A stretch of 64,000 nucleotides of DNA, taken from positions 1 through 64,000 of the forward strand of contig JAJRYV010000009.1 in the NCBI GenBank assembly GCA_024275575.1. The letters are read 5' to 3'. Shown piece after piece: positions 36,085-45,528 of this stretch. A program made the position numbers and the translations under genes. The stretch comes from a bacterium. Lineage in GTDB: Bacteria; Zhuqueibacterota; Zhuqueibacteria; Zhuqueibacterales; Geothermadaptataceae. Numbering within the stretch: position 1 is the first letter of the stretch; the number at the start of each line of letters is the position of its first letter. The notes beneath the pieces were generated by a model. The model was not told the origin of the DNA. It did not search any database and worked only from the letters and a program-made list of their open reading frames with translations.

Positions 36085-38121
36085 ATGAATGAAGCACATC
36101 TGAAAATCCCCCATGAACATGAAACAAAATCGTCCGTTCAGGAATTATTGCAGCAAACAAAAGGTAATTCATCGGTTGAAGGGCCAACTGGAACCCACTC
36201 GCGCGATTTGATATTACTGAAGAACATTCCGCATGATGTCATCGAATTCGACCTGCAGGGACGCATAATCGATTCCAATCACAGCATTAAAGACATCACG
36301 CCTGCTGATCTTGTCGGCAGAAAATTGTCTGGTCTGTTTTCCTCTGAGCACCGGCTGCGTTTGCAAAAAGCTGTGGAAAATGTCATTAAAAACGGTGTCC
36401 CGGAAGAGTTCGAGCTCTCGATTATCAAAGATAAGAAAGTGCGTTGGCATTTCAACAAACTCGTTCCCATCCGGGCGCAGGATGAATACAATAGTCTGTT
36501 ACTCATTCAGACGGATATCACACGACAAAAAAATGCTGAGGCGGAAGCGAAACGCCGTGAGGAAATTTTGAAGGCCTATACGCATGCTTTGCCGGATACG
36601 GTTTTCGTGGTCAACAAGCAACTGAAGATCGAAACTATTTTGTCGGCGAGTGAACGCTTGCTGAACCATGAGAAAGAATTCTACTGCGGCAAAACGATTT
36701 ACAATATATTTCCACGGGAACATGCGCGCGATGTGCAGGTTAAGCTGCAGGAGGCTTTCAAAACAGGTATTTCGCAAACGTTCGAATATGATATTGAAGA
36801 TGAGAAACGCTGGTATGAAGCAAGAATATCAAAAATAAACAAGGTTGAGAATTTTGGCGATCTGGTGATTTTCGTAATGCGTGATATCACGGAAATGAAA
36901 CGAAACGAGGAAAAACTGCGCGGTTCGTTTTCCGAATCGGAACAATTGCTGGCTTCGATTTCCTCGATCATGATCGGCGTTGATGCCGATGACAACATCA
37001 CCCGCTGGAATAGCACGGCTGAAAAAAAATTCGGTATTAAAGCAGAAACCGTACTCGGGAAAAAATTTCTCAGTTGTGGCATCAATTGGGACTGGAGTGA
37101 AATTCTCGCTATTGTCAACAGTTGCCGTGAGAAATCAGAAGTGAGTCAGATCACAGAGAAAATTCAATACGAAAAAATCAGCGGTGAAGATGGCTTTCTC
37201 GGCATCACGATCTATCCGGTTGTCAACAGCAAAGATGAACATGGCGGTTATCTGTTGCTCGCTTCCGATATCACCGAGCGCATCAATATGGAAACACAAC
37301 TGGTGCAGGCACAGAAACTCGAATCTATCGGCGAATTAGCAGCTGGCATTGCGCATGAGATCAATACGCCGACGCAATATGTGAGCTATAATGTCGATTT
37401 TCTCAAAGATGCATTCGAAGACATTATCCAGTTCTATAATCATTTTAATGAATTTATTTCCAGTAAAGGTTCTGATGAGGTCATCGAATTTGCGGCACTT
37501 GTCGCTGAATTTGAGGAACAGCTTGAAGATTTAAAGATGAATATGGAAGAAATCCCTGACGCCATCGAGCAAACGCAGCAGGGGGTGATGAATGTTTCGC
37601 AAATCGTCAAGGCGATGAAGAGCTTTTCCCATCCCGGCGGTCGGGAAAAATCGTTTGTCAACCTGAATGAGGCGCTCAACAATACGATTACGGTGTCGCG
37701 AAACGAATGGAAATATCATGCGGAAATCAAAACCGATTTTGATGAGGCATTGCCGATGGTGCCCTGTATGCCGAGCGAGCTCAATCAGGTTTTTCTCAAT
37801 ATGATTGTCAATGCCGCACATGCGATCAAGGAAAAGAATGATAATGAGGAGACAAGCGACGGCCTGATTCAGATTAAAACCAGCGCTGATGATGATTTTG
37901 TTTATGTTGAATTTCGTGACAATGGTATGGGAATCCCGGATGATATCAAGGCGAAGATTTATGACCCGTTTTTTACCACAAAAGAAGTGGGCAAGGGTAC
38001 CGGCCAGGGACTGGCGATTTCTTATAACGTCGTCGTCGAGAAACACGGCGGGCGTATTGATCTCGAATCAAAAGTTGGTGAAGGAACAACTTTCACCATC
38101 GTTTTACCATTGAATGAATAG
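36085..38121 (+). CDS. Soluble PAS sensor histidine kinase
   Basis: A 678-residue cytoplasmic kinase. It has three PAS domains (about 42-148, 160-272, 288-400), each followed by a short DIT linker, then HisKA with His424 in GIAHEINTPTQ and HATPase_c with N-box NAAHA and the boxes DNGMGIPD and GTGQGLAIS. The QYVSYNVDFLKDAF helix is typical of the HEINTP kinase group. No membrane segment is present, so it senses an internal signal. GGAG is seven bases before the ATG. It has no receiver, and the two following genes encode receiver proteins, its likely targets. Confidence 0.93.
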   Translation: MNEAHLKIPHEHETKSSVQELLQQTKGNSSVEGPTGTHSRDLILLKNIPHDVIEFDLQGRIIDSNHSIKDITPADLVGRKLSGLFSSEHRLRLQKAVENVIKNGVPEEFELSIIKDKKVRWHFNKLVPIRAQDEYNSLLLIQTDITRQKNAEAEAKRREEILKAYTHALPDTVFVVNKQLKIETILSASERLLNHEKEFYCGKTIYNIFPREHARDVQVKLQEAFKTGISQTFEYDIEDEKRWYEARISKINKVENFGDLVIFVMRDITEMKRNEEKLRGSFSESEQLLASISSIMIGVDADDNITRWNSTAEKKFGIKAETVLGKKFLSCGINWDWSEILAIVNSCREKSEVSQITEKIQYEKISGEDGFLGITIYPVVNSKDEHGGYLLLASDITERINMETQLVQAQKLESIGELAAGIAHEINTPTQYVSYNVDFLKDAFEDIIQFYNHFNEFISSKGSDEVIEFAALVAEFEEQLEDLKMNMEEIPDAIEQTQQGVMNVSQIVKAMKSFSHPGGREKSFVNLNEALNNTITVSRNEWKYHAEIKTDFDEALPMVPCMPSELNQVFLNMIVNAAHAIKEKNDNEETSDGLIQIKTSADDDFVYVEFRDNGMGIPDDIKAKIYDPFFTTKEVGKGTGQGLAISYNVVVEKHGGRIDLESKVGEGTTFTIVLPLNE

Positions 38122-38162
38122 GCTGCAAAGCAGTCGGAACTTTAAGCTAACAGTGGTCAACT

Positions 38163-39383
38163 ATGGATGAAAAACGCGTTATTTTTGTGGATGACGATGT
38201 TATAAGCCTGAAAAGCTTGCGCCGGATGCTGACAAAAATGCCCAAAAGCTGGGAATTTGAATTCGCTGACAGCGGCGAAAAAGCGCTCGACATACTTTCG
38301 CAAGACCATTTTGATGTCATTGTCGCAGATATGCGCATGCCGAAAATGGATGGCGCCCAATTACTCACACAAGTTCAGAAGAAATATCCGGGTATCGTTC
38401 GCATCATCCTTTCCGGTCATTCCAACCGGGAAATGATCATCAGCTCCATCGGGCCGTGCCATCAGTTTCTGGCCAAACCCTGTCAATCGGATGTGCTTAT
38501 CAATACCATCAAACGGGCATGCGCGCTACGCGAGCTTTTGGGTGATGAGCGCCTGCAGTCCAGCCTGGCAAAACTGGAAGGCATTCCCAGTGTGCCGCAT
38601 ATTTATGTAGAGCTCAATACAGAAATCAATTCGCCCAGCGGTTCATTGAAAAAGATCAGCCAGATCATCGCAAAAGACATGGGCATGTCTGCAAAAATTT
38701 TGCAATTGGTCAACTCGGCCTTTTTCGGCTTGCCGCGCCACGTTTCGAACGTGGAGCAAGCCGTCAGTCTGTTGGGCATGGAAGTCATCAACGCATTGGT
38801 GCTTTCATCGAAGGTTTTTAGCCTTTTTGAAACACCGAAGCTTCCAAATTTTTCCATCGATGCTCTGTCGAAGCATAATTTTGTCGTCGGCAACTTTGCC
38901 AAAGCTATATCGCAAGAGGAGAAATGTGAGAAGAAAGTGAGTGAACAGGCGTTTCTCGCAGGTCTGATGCATGATATCGGCAAACTGATTTTTTGCACGA
39001 TTTATGGCAAGCGTTATGGAGATGCCATCACTTCTGCCGAGCAGGAGAAAGTTGAAATCACTGTTGCTGAAAATGACTATTTTAAAAGTTCTCATGCCGG
39101 TATCGGCGCCTATTTACTCGGCCTCTGGGGCCTGCCCGATCCGGTTGTCGAGGCGATTGCTTTTCATCATAACCCGGGTGAATTCCCAGCTGAAGAATTC
39201 GGCCCGCTGGCCGCGGTACACGCGGCTGATGTCATCTACCATGAATTACACCCGAATGCAACCAATATGAAAAAACTCAAATTTGATGAAATGTTTTTTA
39301 AAAAACTTGATGTCATGGACAAGGCTGATACGTGGCGCGCCCTTTGTCAGGATATAGTTTTTTGTGGAGATGAGAATGAATAG
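38163..39383 (+). CDS. Response regulator with HDOD output domain
   Basis: A 406-residue protein with an N-terminal receiver (acidic pocket at residues 10-12, phosphoacceptor Asp56 in VADMRMPKMDG, Lys105 in FLAKPC) joined to an HDOD domain (about 135-330). HDOD features include LVNSAFFGLPRHVSNVEQAVSLLG and an LMHDIGK at 267-273. HDOD domains usually act through binding, not catalysis, and are common in regulators of motility, redox response and c-di-GMP signalling. It lies 41 bases after the PAS kinase gene and overlaps the next regulator gene by eight bases, so it is part of one operon. Confidence 0.92.
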   Translation: MDEKRVIFVDDDVISLKSLRRMLTKMPKSWEFEFADSGEKALDILSQDHFDVIVADMRMPKMDGAQLLTQVQKKYPGIVRIILSGHSNREMIISSIGPCHQFLAKPCQSDVLINTIKRACALRELLGDERLQSSLAKLEGIPSVPHIYVELNTEINSPSGSLKKISQIIAKDMGMSAKILQLVNSAFFGLPRHVSNVEQAVSLLGMEVINALVLSSKVFSLFETPKLPNFSIDALSKHNFVVGNFAKAISQEEKCEKKVSEQAFLAGLMHDIGKLIFCTIYGKRYGDAITSAEQEKVEITVAENDYFKSSHAGIGAYLLGLWGLPDPVVEAIAFHHNPGEFPAEEFGPLAAVHAADVIYHELHPNATNMKKLKFDEMFFKKLDVMDKADTWRALCQDIVFCGDENE

Positions 39384-40524
39384 AAGAGTCCTTTTTGTCG
39401 ATGATGATGAACTGATGCTGGTTTCATACAAGCGGAAGTTTGCCAACAAATTTGATCTGGAACTGGCGAATACCGGGATGAAAGGGTTGGAGACCCTGGA
39501 AAACAGCGATCCTTTTGCCGTCATCATCTCCGATTTTCGCATGCCGAAGATGGATGGTGTTGAGTTTCTGACACGGGCGCAAAAATTATCGGAAGATACA
39601 ACCCGCATTATGCTTACCGGCCAGGCAGGATTTCAGGATACGATTAATGCGGTAAACGAAGGGAAAATCTCCCGTTTTCTGACAAAACCCTGCGCGCCCA
39701 CGCTGCTTATCGAAGCGGTGGAGGCCGGGATCGAGCAATACCGCTTGATCAACGCGGAACGGGAGCTGCTGGAAAACACTCTTGCCGGCAGCATTAAAAT
39801 GTTCTCTGAAATTTTGAGCTTGTCACAGCCGGAGGCTTTCAGCCGGGCATCGCGCTTGCGACACTATATCAGCCAGATCGCTTCCCATGCGAAACTGGAA
39901 AATGTGTGGCAATTCAAACTCGCAGCAGTGCTCTCGCAAATTGGCTTTATCTCACTGCCGCCCGAGCTGGTGAAAAAACTTAACAGCCATGATGACCTCA
40001 CAGCCAAAGAAGAAAAAATGGTTGCCGACATCCCTCAGATAGCCTATTCATTGATTAAAAAAGTACCGCGACTTGAAACCGTGGCTGAAATGGTGAAAAT
40101 TCAGAAATTGACTTTTAATGAATCGCAGGAATATACCAACAAACACGATGGGCAAAATATCGCTCTCGGCGCCCAGTTGCTGAAAATTGCCGTCGATTAT
40201 GATGCCCTGATCATGCAGGGGAAAAGCCGGCAGCAGGCGCGGGATGAACTCAACCGCAAAAAAATTGAGTATAACCCGGAATTTCTCGAAGCACTGCAAT
40301 ATATCAATGACCGCACACAGCAATTGATTTCCAAAACCATCGGTGTGGCTGACTTGCAGGTCGATATGTTCCTCGATCAGGATATCGTCGCTAAAAACGG
40401 TCATATCCTGGTCTCCAGCGGCCAGCTTGTTACCGAAGCTGTGCTCAAAAGGCTGGAGAATTTTGCCTCCGGCATCGGCGTTGAGGAGCCCTTTCGGGTG
40501 AAATGCCGCAGCAATACAATTTAG
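39376..40524 (+). CDS. Response regulator with degenerate HD-GYP domain
   Basis: A 382-residue protein. The receiver is complete (DDD at 9-11, Asp53 in ISDFRMPKMDG, Lys104 in FLTKPC). The rest aligns by eye with HD-GYP phosphodiesterases (for example ALGAQLLKIAVDYDAL, and NPEFLEALQ near the end), but every metal ligand is lost: the HD pair is Ser-Gln at 187-188 (LSQIGFISLPPEL), the preceding H-S-x-R position is not His, and the HHERxDGxGYP segment reads IQKLTFNESQEY. It therefore cannot cleave c-di-GMP in the usual way and is probably a binding or scaffold regulator. The start at ATG 39376 has GGAG six bases upstream; the GTG at 39364 is less likely. Confidence 0.88.
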   Translation: MNRRVLFVDDDELMLVSYKRKFANKFDLELANTGMKGLETLENSDPFAVIISDFRMPKMDGVEFLTRAQKLSEDTTRIMLTGQAGFQDTINAVNEGKISRFLTKPCAPTLLIEAVEAGIEQYRLINAERELLENTLAGSIKMFSEILSLSQPEAFSRASRLRHYISQIASHAKLENVWQFKLAAVLSQIGFISLPPELVKKLNSHDDLTAKEEKMVADIPQIAYSLIKKVPRLETVAEMVKIQKLTFNESQEYTNKHDGQNIALGAQLLKIAVDYDALIMQGKSRQQARDELNRKKIEYNPEFLEALQYINDRTQQLISKTIGVADLQVDMFLDQDIVAKNGHILVSSGQLVTEAVLKRLENFASGIGVEEPFRVKCRSNTI

Positions 40525-40647
40525 CCTGCATTATTCATCACCAATAGGTCAATAAAATCATCAATTTCACCGGTTGCTTTTTTCCTTGCCGGGATTTAGA
40601 TTGGTGCAATAACAAAATTGATGAATTAATGTTAACCTCGTAAAAGT

Positions 40648-41370
40648 ATGGTGGATTTTTCTCTGATCATCCCGGTATTCAATGAGCGCGAAAAGATTGC
40701 AGTTGATATCGCAGCGGCGGCAAGCTATTTTACTGAAAAAAATATGCATGCTGAGATCATCATCGCGGATGACGGCAGCAGTGATGATACCTGTGAAATC
40801 GCCAGTGCAGTGCCGTTGCCCGAACCGCTGGAATTGTCCATCATACGAGCGAAAAAACACCGTGGCAAAGGATATGCGCTGCGCAAAGGATTTACCCGTT
40901 CACGCGGAAAATATGTGATGTTTGCCGATAGCGGTAACACGGTTCCGTGGCACACGATTGAACGCGGGCTGGCGCTGATCACCTCCGGAAAATGTGACAT
41001 CGCTCACGGCTCACGCTTCCTGCCGCAGAGCGTTATTCTGACAAACCGCTCGTGGAAGCGCAAAATGATTTCCTCGGTTTTCCGTTTTGGCATGCGCTGG
41101 AGTCTGGCTGTGCCGGCAGATTTATCCGACAGCCAGTGCGGTTTTAAAATTTTTCGGGGAGAGGTTGCAAGAGAGCTTTTCGCCAGGGCAAAGCTGAATG
41201 GATTTCTCATCGATATTGAAATTATTCTGCTGGCTTTGAAAGCAGGTTATCTGATTCGTGAATTTCCCCTGCAGTGGCGCTGTGACCCGGATAGCCGTCT
41301 GAGTTTACCAGCTAATTTCTTCTCTATTTTTAAAGAATGGCGGCAATTGCGGAGCGAGATTGCCCCATAA
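40648..41370 (+). CDS. Family 2 glycosyltransferase, dolichyl-phosphate glucosyltransferase-like
   Basis: A 240-residue GT-A enzyme: SLIIPVFNE at the nucleotide-sugar site, DDGSSDDT (about 41-48), RGKGYALRKGF, then FADSGNTV where the usual DxD reads DSG, and SRFLP and DSQCGFKIFRG downstream. This matches Alg5-like transferases that charge polyprenyl phosphate with a sugar from a nucleotide donor. No C-terminal membrane helices are present. Alg5-like enzymes normally have DAD where this protein has DSG, a change worth noting. It could supply a lipid-linked sugar for an enzyme such as the Agl23-like protein at 30041, but they are 9 kb apart. Confidence 0.85.
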   Translation: MVDFSLIIPVFNEREKIAVDIAAAASYFTEKNMHAEIIIADDGSSDDTCEIASAVPLPEPLELSIIRAKKHRGKGYALRKGFTRSRGKYVMFADSGNTVPWHTIERGLALITSGKCDIAHGSRFLPQSVILTNRSWKRKMISSVFRFGMRWSLAVPADLSDSQCGFKIFRGEVARELFARAKLNGFLIDIEIILLALKAGYLIREFPLQWRCDPDSRLSLPANFFSIFKEWRQLRSEIAP

Positions 41371-41375
41371 CGGAG

Positions 41376-42368
41376 TTAACCCTTCACCGCCGTCAAACCC
41401 CTTAATTCCCCGTAAAATTGTGGTGAAAGCCGGGTTGAATTTGAAATGATTAATGCTCCGAGTCCCGGTTCAGTCCGGCAAAGTTCATCGATCGTTTCAC
41501 TATCCAAAACCATAAAAGCCGTCGACAGGGCGTCTGCGGTTGTGGCATCAGGGGCGCCGGCCCATGATGCAGTCTGCCGTGTTGCCGGGCGGTTGATTCG
41601 CGGGTCGAAAATATGGCTGCCGCGCTGCAAGCCCGAGCCGCTGATCGATCGGTTTTTCAAGGTAATTTTTGCGATAGCAGCATTTTCGTTATCCGGCAGA
41701 CTGAGAGTAACAGGCCAGCCCTGAGGGCTGAAAGTTGGCGCCGAAAATCCATAAATCGAGCTTTGGCCGCCATGAACAAAAAATGTTTCGACACCCCAAT
41801 CTTGCAATAAAGCCACCATTTTATCGATGGCATAACCTTTACCAATGCCGCCGAGATCCAGTTCAACCCGTTGCGAAGTCATTTTTTTAATCGAAAAACG
41901 TTGGTCGTCGAGCTCGAAAAAATGCTGCCTGAAAATATTTGCCGCGTCCTCTGGTTTTGGCTGCTGGAATGAAAATTTTTCAAAATTATTTTGTCGCCAA
42001 TGGTCGATCAACAATCCCGCTGAAATATCGAATGCGCCACGCGTAACATGAAACAATTCAGCACTTTGCTGCAGGCAAGCGAAAGTATCAGGATTGACGA
42101 TGGTTTCAGCACCGGCCTGCAGTTTGTTGATGCGCGTGATGTCGCTGTTCGGTATGAAACGACTTAAATCCTGCTCCAGCATGTCGAGGGTTTTGAAAGC
42201 CTCGACAGCAGCAGCGGCATGCCCCGTATTTTGATCTTCGATAAAAATTTCGAAAATTGTCGACATGGCTTTATGCGAAAAACAATGCATGTTTTCATGG
42301 TTGCGCCAGGACGAAGAATTATCGATGGCAAGAGATTGGTTTAAAAAATTATCGCCATTCATGCGCAT
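41376..42368 (-). CDS. apbE: ApbE family FAD:protein FMN transferase
   Basis: A 330-residue ApbE-type protein. Conserved parts are KAMSTIFEIFI near the start, VELDLGGIGKGYAIDK, SISGSGLQRGSHIFDPRINRP and ATTADALSTAFMVL. ApbE moves FMN from FAD to a Thr in Nqr/Rnf subunits or related flavoproteins. Two things are odd: the usual GGD/GGN segment reads HGGQSS, and there is no signal peptide or lipobox, although most ApbE proteins are periplasmic. The first 30 residues may be untranslated if a later start (Met27) is used. No Rnf or Nqr genes are in the window. The upstream secreted-protein gene is on the same strand, 80 bases away. Confidence 0.88.
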   Translation of the reverse strand: MRMNGDNFLNQSLAIDNSSSWRNHENMHCFSHKAMSTIFEIFIEDQNTGHAAAAVEAFKTLDMLEQDLSRFIPNSDITRINKLQAGAETIVNPDTFACLQQSAELFHVTRGAFDISAGLLIDHWRQNNFEKFSFQQPKPEDAANIFRQHFFELDDQRFSIKKMTSQRVELDLGGIGKGYAIDKMVALLQDWGVETFFVHGGQSSIYGFSAPTFSPQGWPVTLSLPDNENAAIAKITLKNRSISGSGLQRGSHIFDPRINRPATRQTASWAGAPDATTADALSTAFMVLDSETIDELCRTEPGLGALIISNSTRLSPQFYGELRGLTAVKG

Positions 42369-42448
42369 ACCCCGGATAAATCGATATCTGGAATATTGGG
42401 TGTATTTTCTCCATCGATTCAGCCATCCATTTACCCGGAATAACCTCC

Positions 42449-43579
42449 TTATCTCAACAGCAACATTTTGCGGCTTTGCACAGTATTGCCCGATTTAAGC
42501 TGGTAAATATAAACACCGGCTGCGACTTGTGCACCGAACTGGTTCGTTGCATTCCAGCGTATCTGATGATGACCGGCTTCAAGATTCTGATCGACCAGCG
42601 TGGCTATTTTCTGACCAAGAAGCGTATAAATTTCCAGTTTTGTATTGCTATTTTCTGACAGGTCGAACGCAATTGTTGTCTCCGGATTGAAAGGGTTCGG
42701 ATAGTTTTGCTGTAAAGCAAATTCTTCCGGTTGGCCGACAGCCTCACTTACTGCTGTAAGCGGCCCAACGGCATCAAGGCGTCCCCAACTCGAAGCATCG
42801 GTAAAATTAGGATTTGTTTCACCCGGCTGACTTTCAACCCAGGCAATTTCCCATAAACCTTTAGCATGCCAGTAGAATCCAATGGATGTATCTGCAGTTA
42901 CTGATATCTCGACGCCGTTGGCAATAGTTTTATTTGTATTGATCGCATCAACGCGCAAACGCAGACATTCAAAATCGCCCATCGGCAGCCGCACCGTGCC
43001 CCAGGCATCGACTGTATTGATGGCTGTTTCGGTATCGATAGTGGAGAATCCATCGGCAATCAATTGTGTATCCGCTGTAACGGTTGCCCAGGAATCACCA
43101 TATTGAATTGGGAGAGAAGCCACCGTATCGCTTGAAATAGTGACGATGCTCGTATCAAATCCAGACCCGGAAAAATATGAACTATCTCCCAGGGAGATCA
43201 AAAAGTTTTCTGTTACATTGTAAAAATTGTAAAAATTGCTAGTACCGATGGTGGAATCGCTATAAGCAAATTTCTGTACCAGATTGGCGTTGGGGAAAAC
43301 ATTTTCTTCAGATGTTCCCTGGGGAAAATAAAAGTTTAGCATCGCTGTCATCGGAGTGGTAAACATCATTGAACGGAAGTCCCAGATTTGATTCGCTCCG
43401 GCCGATCCGGTATCAAAATTGAAACTTCCTTCTTCTTCCATAATAAAAGTTTCTTGTTTCCCGGCAATATCCAGCATGTCGCCTGCTGAAATGACAATTT
43501 GAGCGAATAGCGAATTTTGTGACAAACAAAGAAAAACTGAGATGGTAAAAAAGAAAAGACTCTGGCGCAATTTGTTCAT
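42449..43579 (-). CDS. Secreted protein with C-terminal FlgD-like sorting domain
   Basis: A 376-residue exported protein: signal peptide ending at SLFAQ, a beta-rich central part (30-285) of no family I recognise, then the signature EFALQQNYPNPFNPET (about 290-305) and a FlgD-like Ig fold ending in KMLLLR, as in the two giant proteins of this window. It is probably sent through the outer membrane by a type-IX-like or related system and cut at its C-terminus. AAGGAG stands in good position before the ATG at 43579. The function of the central domain cannot be told. Confidence 0.82.
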   Translation of the reverse strand: MNKLRQSLFFFTISVFLCLSQNSLFAQIVISAGDMLDIAGKQETFIMEEEGSFNFDTGSAGANQIWDFRSMMFTTPMTAMLNFYFPQGTSEENVFPNANLVQKFAYSDSTIGTSNFYNFYNVTENFLISLGDSSYFSGSGFDTSIVTISSDTVASLPIQYGDSWATVTADTQLIADGFSTIDTETAINTVDAWGTVRLPMGDFECLRLRVDAINTNKTIANGVEISVTADTSIGFYWHAKGLWEIAWVESQPGETNPNFTDASSWGRLDAVGPLTAVSEAVGQPEEFALQQNYPNPFNPETTIAFDLSENSNTKLEIYTLLGQKIATLVDQNLEAGHHQIRWNATNQFGAQVAAGVYIYQLKSGNTVQSRKMLLLR

Positions 43580-43735
43580 AACTATTCTCCTTGAAAAAAT
43601 TAAAGATTTTCACAGTAGATACAAAAACAATTAATAAAAGTCAATACTTCTCATACCAAAACAGGTTGTTTTCTCAGCACATAATTCTCTTTTTTTAAAT
43701 TATAAAACGTACTGATTTTGGTAGTTTGGTAAAGA

Positions 43736-43761
43736 AAAACTCCGGAAGATACCGGAGTTTT
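43736..43761 (-). terminator. Probable terminator after the rhodanese gene
   Basis: A perfect ten-base stem, AAAACTCCGG (43736-43745) with CCGGAGTTTT (43752-43761), loop of six. On the minus strand it is followed by a T-rich run. It lies in the 307-base gap between the rhodanese and secreted-protein genes, where I see no other feature. Confidence 0.7.
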
Positions 43762-43886
43762 GGAAAAACTGATTTTCTGAAATAATTTTGATTATTTGTT
43801 ATCTACTTGTAGAAAATACTCCACCTGCTGCTATGTTCTTGCTTACGTCTCTGTGTGAAAGCTGTTCGGGTTTTAGGCTGGATCAA

Positions 43887-44456
43887 TTATTTTTTTCGGA
43901 TATAAGCTTTTTCAGCTTCGACCTTTGACGTCCAGGGAGCGCCGGAATTTTTCCAGCCATTGATGATGCGCCGGCCGTTTTTGTAGCTGCCGGGCATTAT
44001 GAGTTTGGAACCCTCAAATCCATCGCTGATGTTGTAAACAAATTTAAACCCGGCTTTCTGCAGCATTTTAACCGATTTAGCGCTGCGCGAACCCGAACGG
44101 CACATTACAAACAGCGTGTCATTTTCTTGAAATTTTGCCTTCACTTCAGCGACAAAATTCATGTTGAACGGCATATCGTAACGTTTAGTTTCAGTATTAA
44201 ACTCGGCGCTCAGAAACATCAGGGGAATGTTGTAAGCCATGGGAGCATGGCCGACAAAGATATATTCTGCCTGTGTTCGTACGTCGAGAATTTTGATTTT
44301 TTTCGGTGCGGCCTGCCAGCGTGCATAGGCGGAGCGCGCATTGAGTGAGAATTGCGTCCGGTCATTTTTAATGCTCTGGCCGAATGCGCTAATTTGCCAA
44401 CTGGCAACGACGAGAACTGCGGCGATGAACAGTCCATTTTTTGCACTTATTTTCAT
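43887..44456 (-). CDS. Exported rhodanese-like domain protein
   Basis: A 189-residue protein with a signal peptide (MKISAKNGLF..AFGQ) and one rhodanese domain (about 35-160). The active-site loop is CRSGSRS with Cys119, and IKILDVRTQAEYIFVGHAP is the usual first motif. Periplasmic single-domain rhodaneses carry sulfane sulfur; the acceptor is unknown. It follows the glycerophosphodiesterase gene by 37 bases on the same strand. The DUF2892 membrane protein encoded at 46454 is the partner domain with which rhodanese is fused in E. coli YgaP. Confidence 0.85.
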   Translation of the reverse strand: MKISAKNGLFIAAVLVVASWQISAFGQSIKNDRTQFSLNARSAYARWQAAPKKIKILDVRTQAEYIFVGHAPMAYNIPLMFLSAEFNTETKRYDMPFNMNFVAEVKAKFQENDTLFVMCRSGSRSAKSVKMLQKAGFKFVYNISDGFEGSKLIMPGSYKNGRRIINGWKNSGAPWTSKVEAEKAYIRKK

Positions 44457-44493
44457 AATTCTACCTTTAGTTTTTGATGGTAAATACTGGTTA

Positions 44494-45288
44494 TTATTTG
44501 GCCCCGGAGATAATAATTTTACGGAGTTTTTCAGGATAATTGGTGATGATGTTGTCAGCTTTCAAATCGATCAGACGGCGCATTTCAGTGGAATCATTGA
44601 CGGTCCAGACGTGCACCTTTTTCCCTGCTTTATGAGCTTTTGCGATAAATTCCGCAGTTGCCAGGTTTTTGTGAACGCTGAGAATTTTCACCGGTGCAGT
44701 GAAAATATCCATATCTTCCGGCAGGTATCCAAAAATGAATCCTGTCCGGAGTTTTGGGTTGTAATGCTTCGCTTTTTGAATTGTCTCAAAATCGAATGAA
44801 GTGATGATGCACTGATTGGTGAATCTTTTATTCTTTAAGATTTCTACAACTCGTTGCACGAGTTTTTGTTCGTGGCCATTAACTTTTAATTCGATGTTTA
44901 ATTTCATTTTGCCGTCGATGGAATCGATAACGGTTTCGAGCAATGGCAATTTTTCACCGCTGTATTCCGCAGCGAACCAGCTGCCTGCATCGAGTTTCGA
45001 TAATTCAGCGAGTTCAGCCAGCCAAATTGGGCCTTTGCCATCGGTGGTCCTGCCGAGTGTCTCGTCATGCAGCAGGATGATGCGGCCATCGGCGGTTTCT
45101 TGTACATCGATTTCGGAAAAATCTGCACCGGCGCGTATCGCTTTCTGCAAGCTGGCGAGGGTGTTTTCCGGCGCCGAGCCGGAAGCGCCGCGATGGGCAG
45201 TGACCCGTGTAACCGGAGTGCCGGAACAGTGCAAAAGAAGCAAGGCAATAGCAAGAAATCCGAAAATCTTGGATTGATGGTGATTCAT
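44494..45288 (-). CDS. Glycerophosphodiester phosphodiesterase lipoprotein
   Basis: A 264-residue GDPD-family enzyme with a lipobox (LLLLHC, Cys21). The catalytic set is complete: AHRGASGSAPENT (His32, Arg33, Glu41), EIDVQETADG (Glu59, Asp61) and His74 in LLHDETLGR. It cleaves glycerophosphodiesters to sn-glycerol-3-phosphate and an alcohol, probably in the periplasm. No glycerol-3-phosphate transporter is nearby. It is probably cotranscribed with the rhodanese gene. Confidence 0.9.
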   Translation of the reverse strand: MNHHQSKIFGFLAIALLLLHCSGTPVTRVTAHRGASGSAPENTLASLQKAIRAGADFSEIDVQETADGRIILLHDETLGRTTDGKGPIWLAELAELSKLDAGSWFAAEYSGEKLPLLETVIDSIDGKMKLNIELKVNGHEQKLVQRVVEILKNKRFTNQCIITSFDFETIQKAKHYNPKLRTGFIFGYLPEDMDIFTAPVKILSVHKNLATAEFIAKAHKAGKKVHVWTVNDSTEMRRLIDLKADNIITNYPEKLRKIIISGAK

Positions 45289-45528
45289 GATTTTTTCACT
45301 TTATTATTGTTTGGATGGCTGATTTCTCATTCCCGGCTGGGTAAAATAAATATTTTTTACAAAAAGAACAACTTATCCAATCTGTATTATTTGAATCCGA
45401 GGTATTTTTTTATAAAGAAAGTCCGATAGCTCCGGATTTTTATTTGTGTTTTTCAATAATTCCATTATCGTTATCTACATAATCACAGTGAAAGTCCCGG
45501 CAAAATACGGTGCTTAACAATATGAGCA

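Noticed and set aside
35675-40536. 17-base identical word TTTAGCCTGCATTATTC at 35675 and 40520
   Set aside because: One such match in 64 kb is not far from chance, the flanks do not align, and the second copy covers a stop codon.
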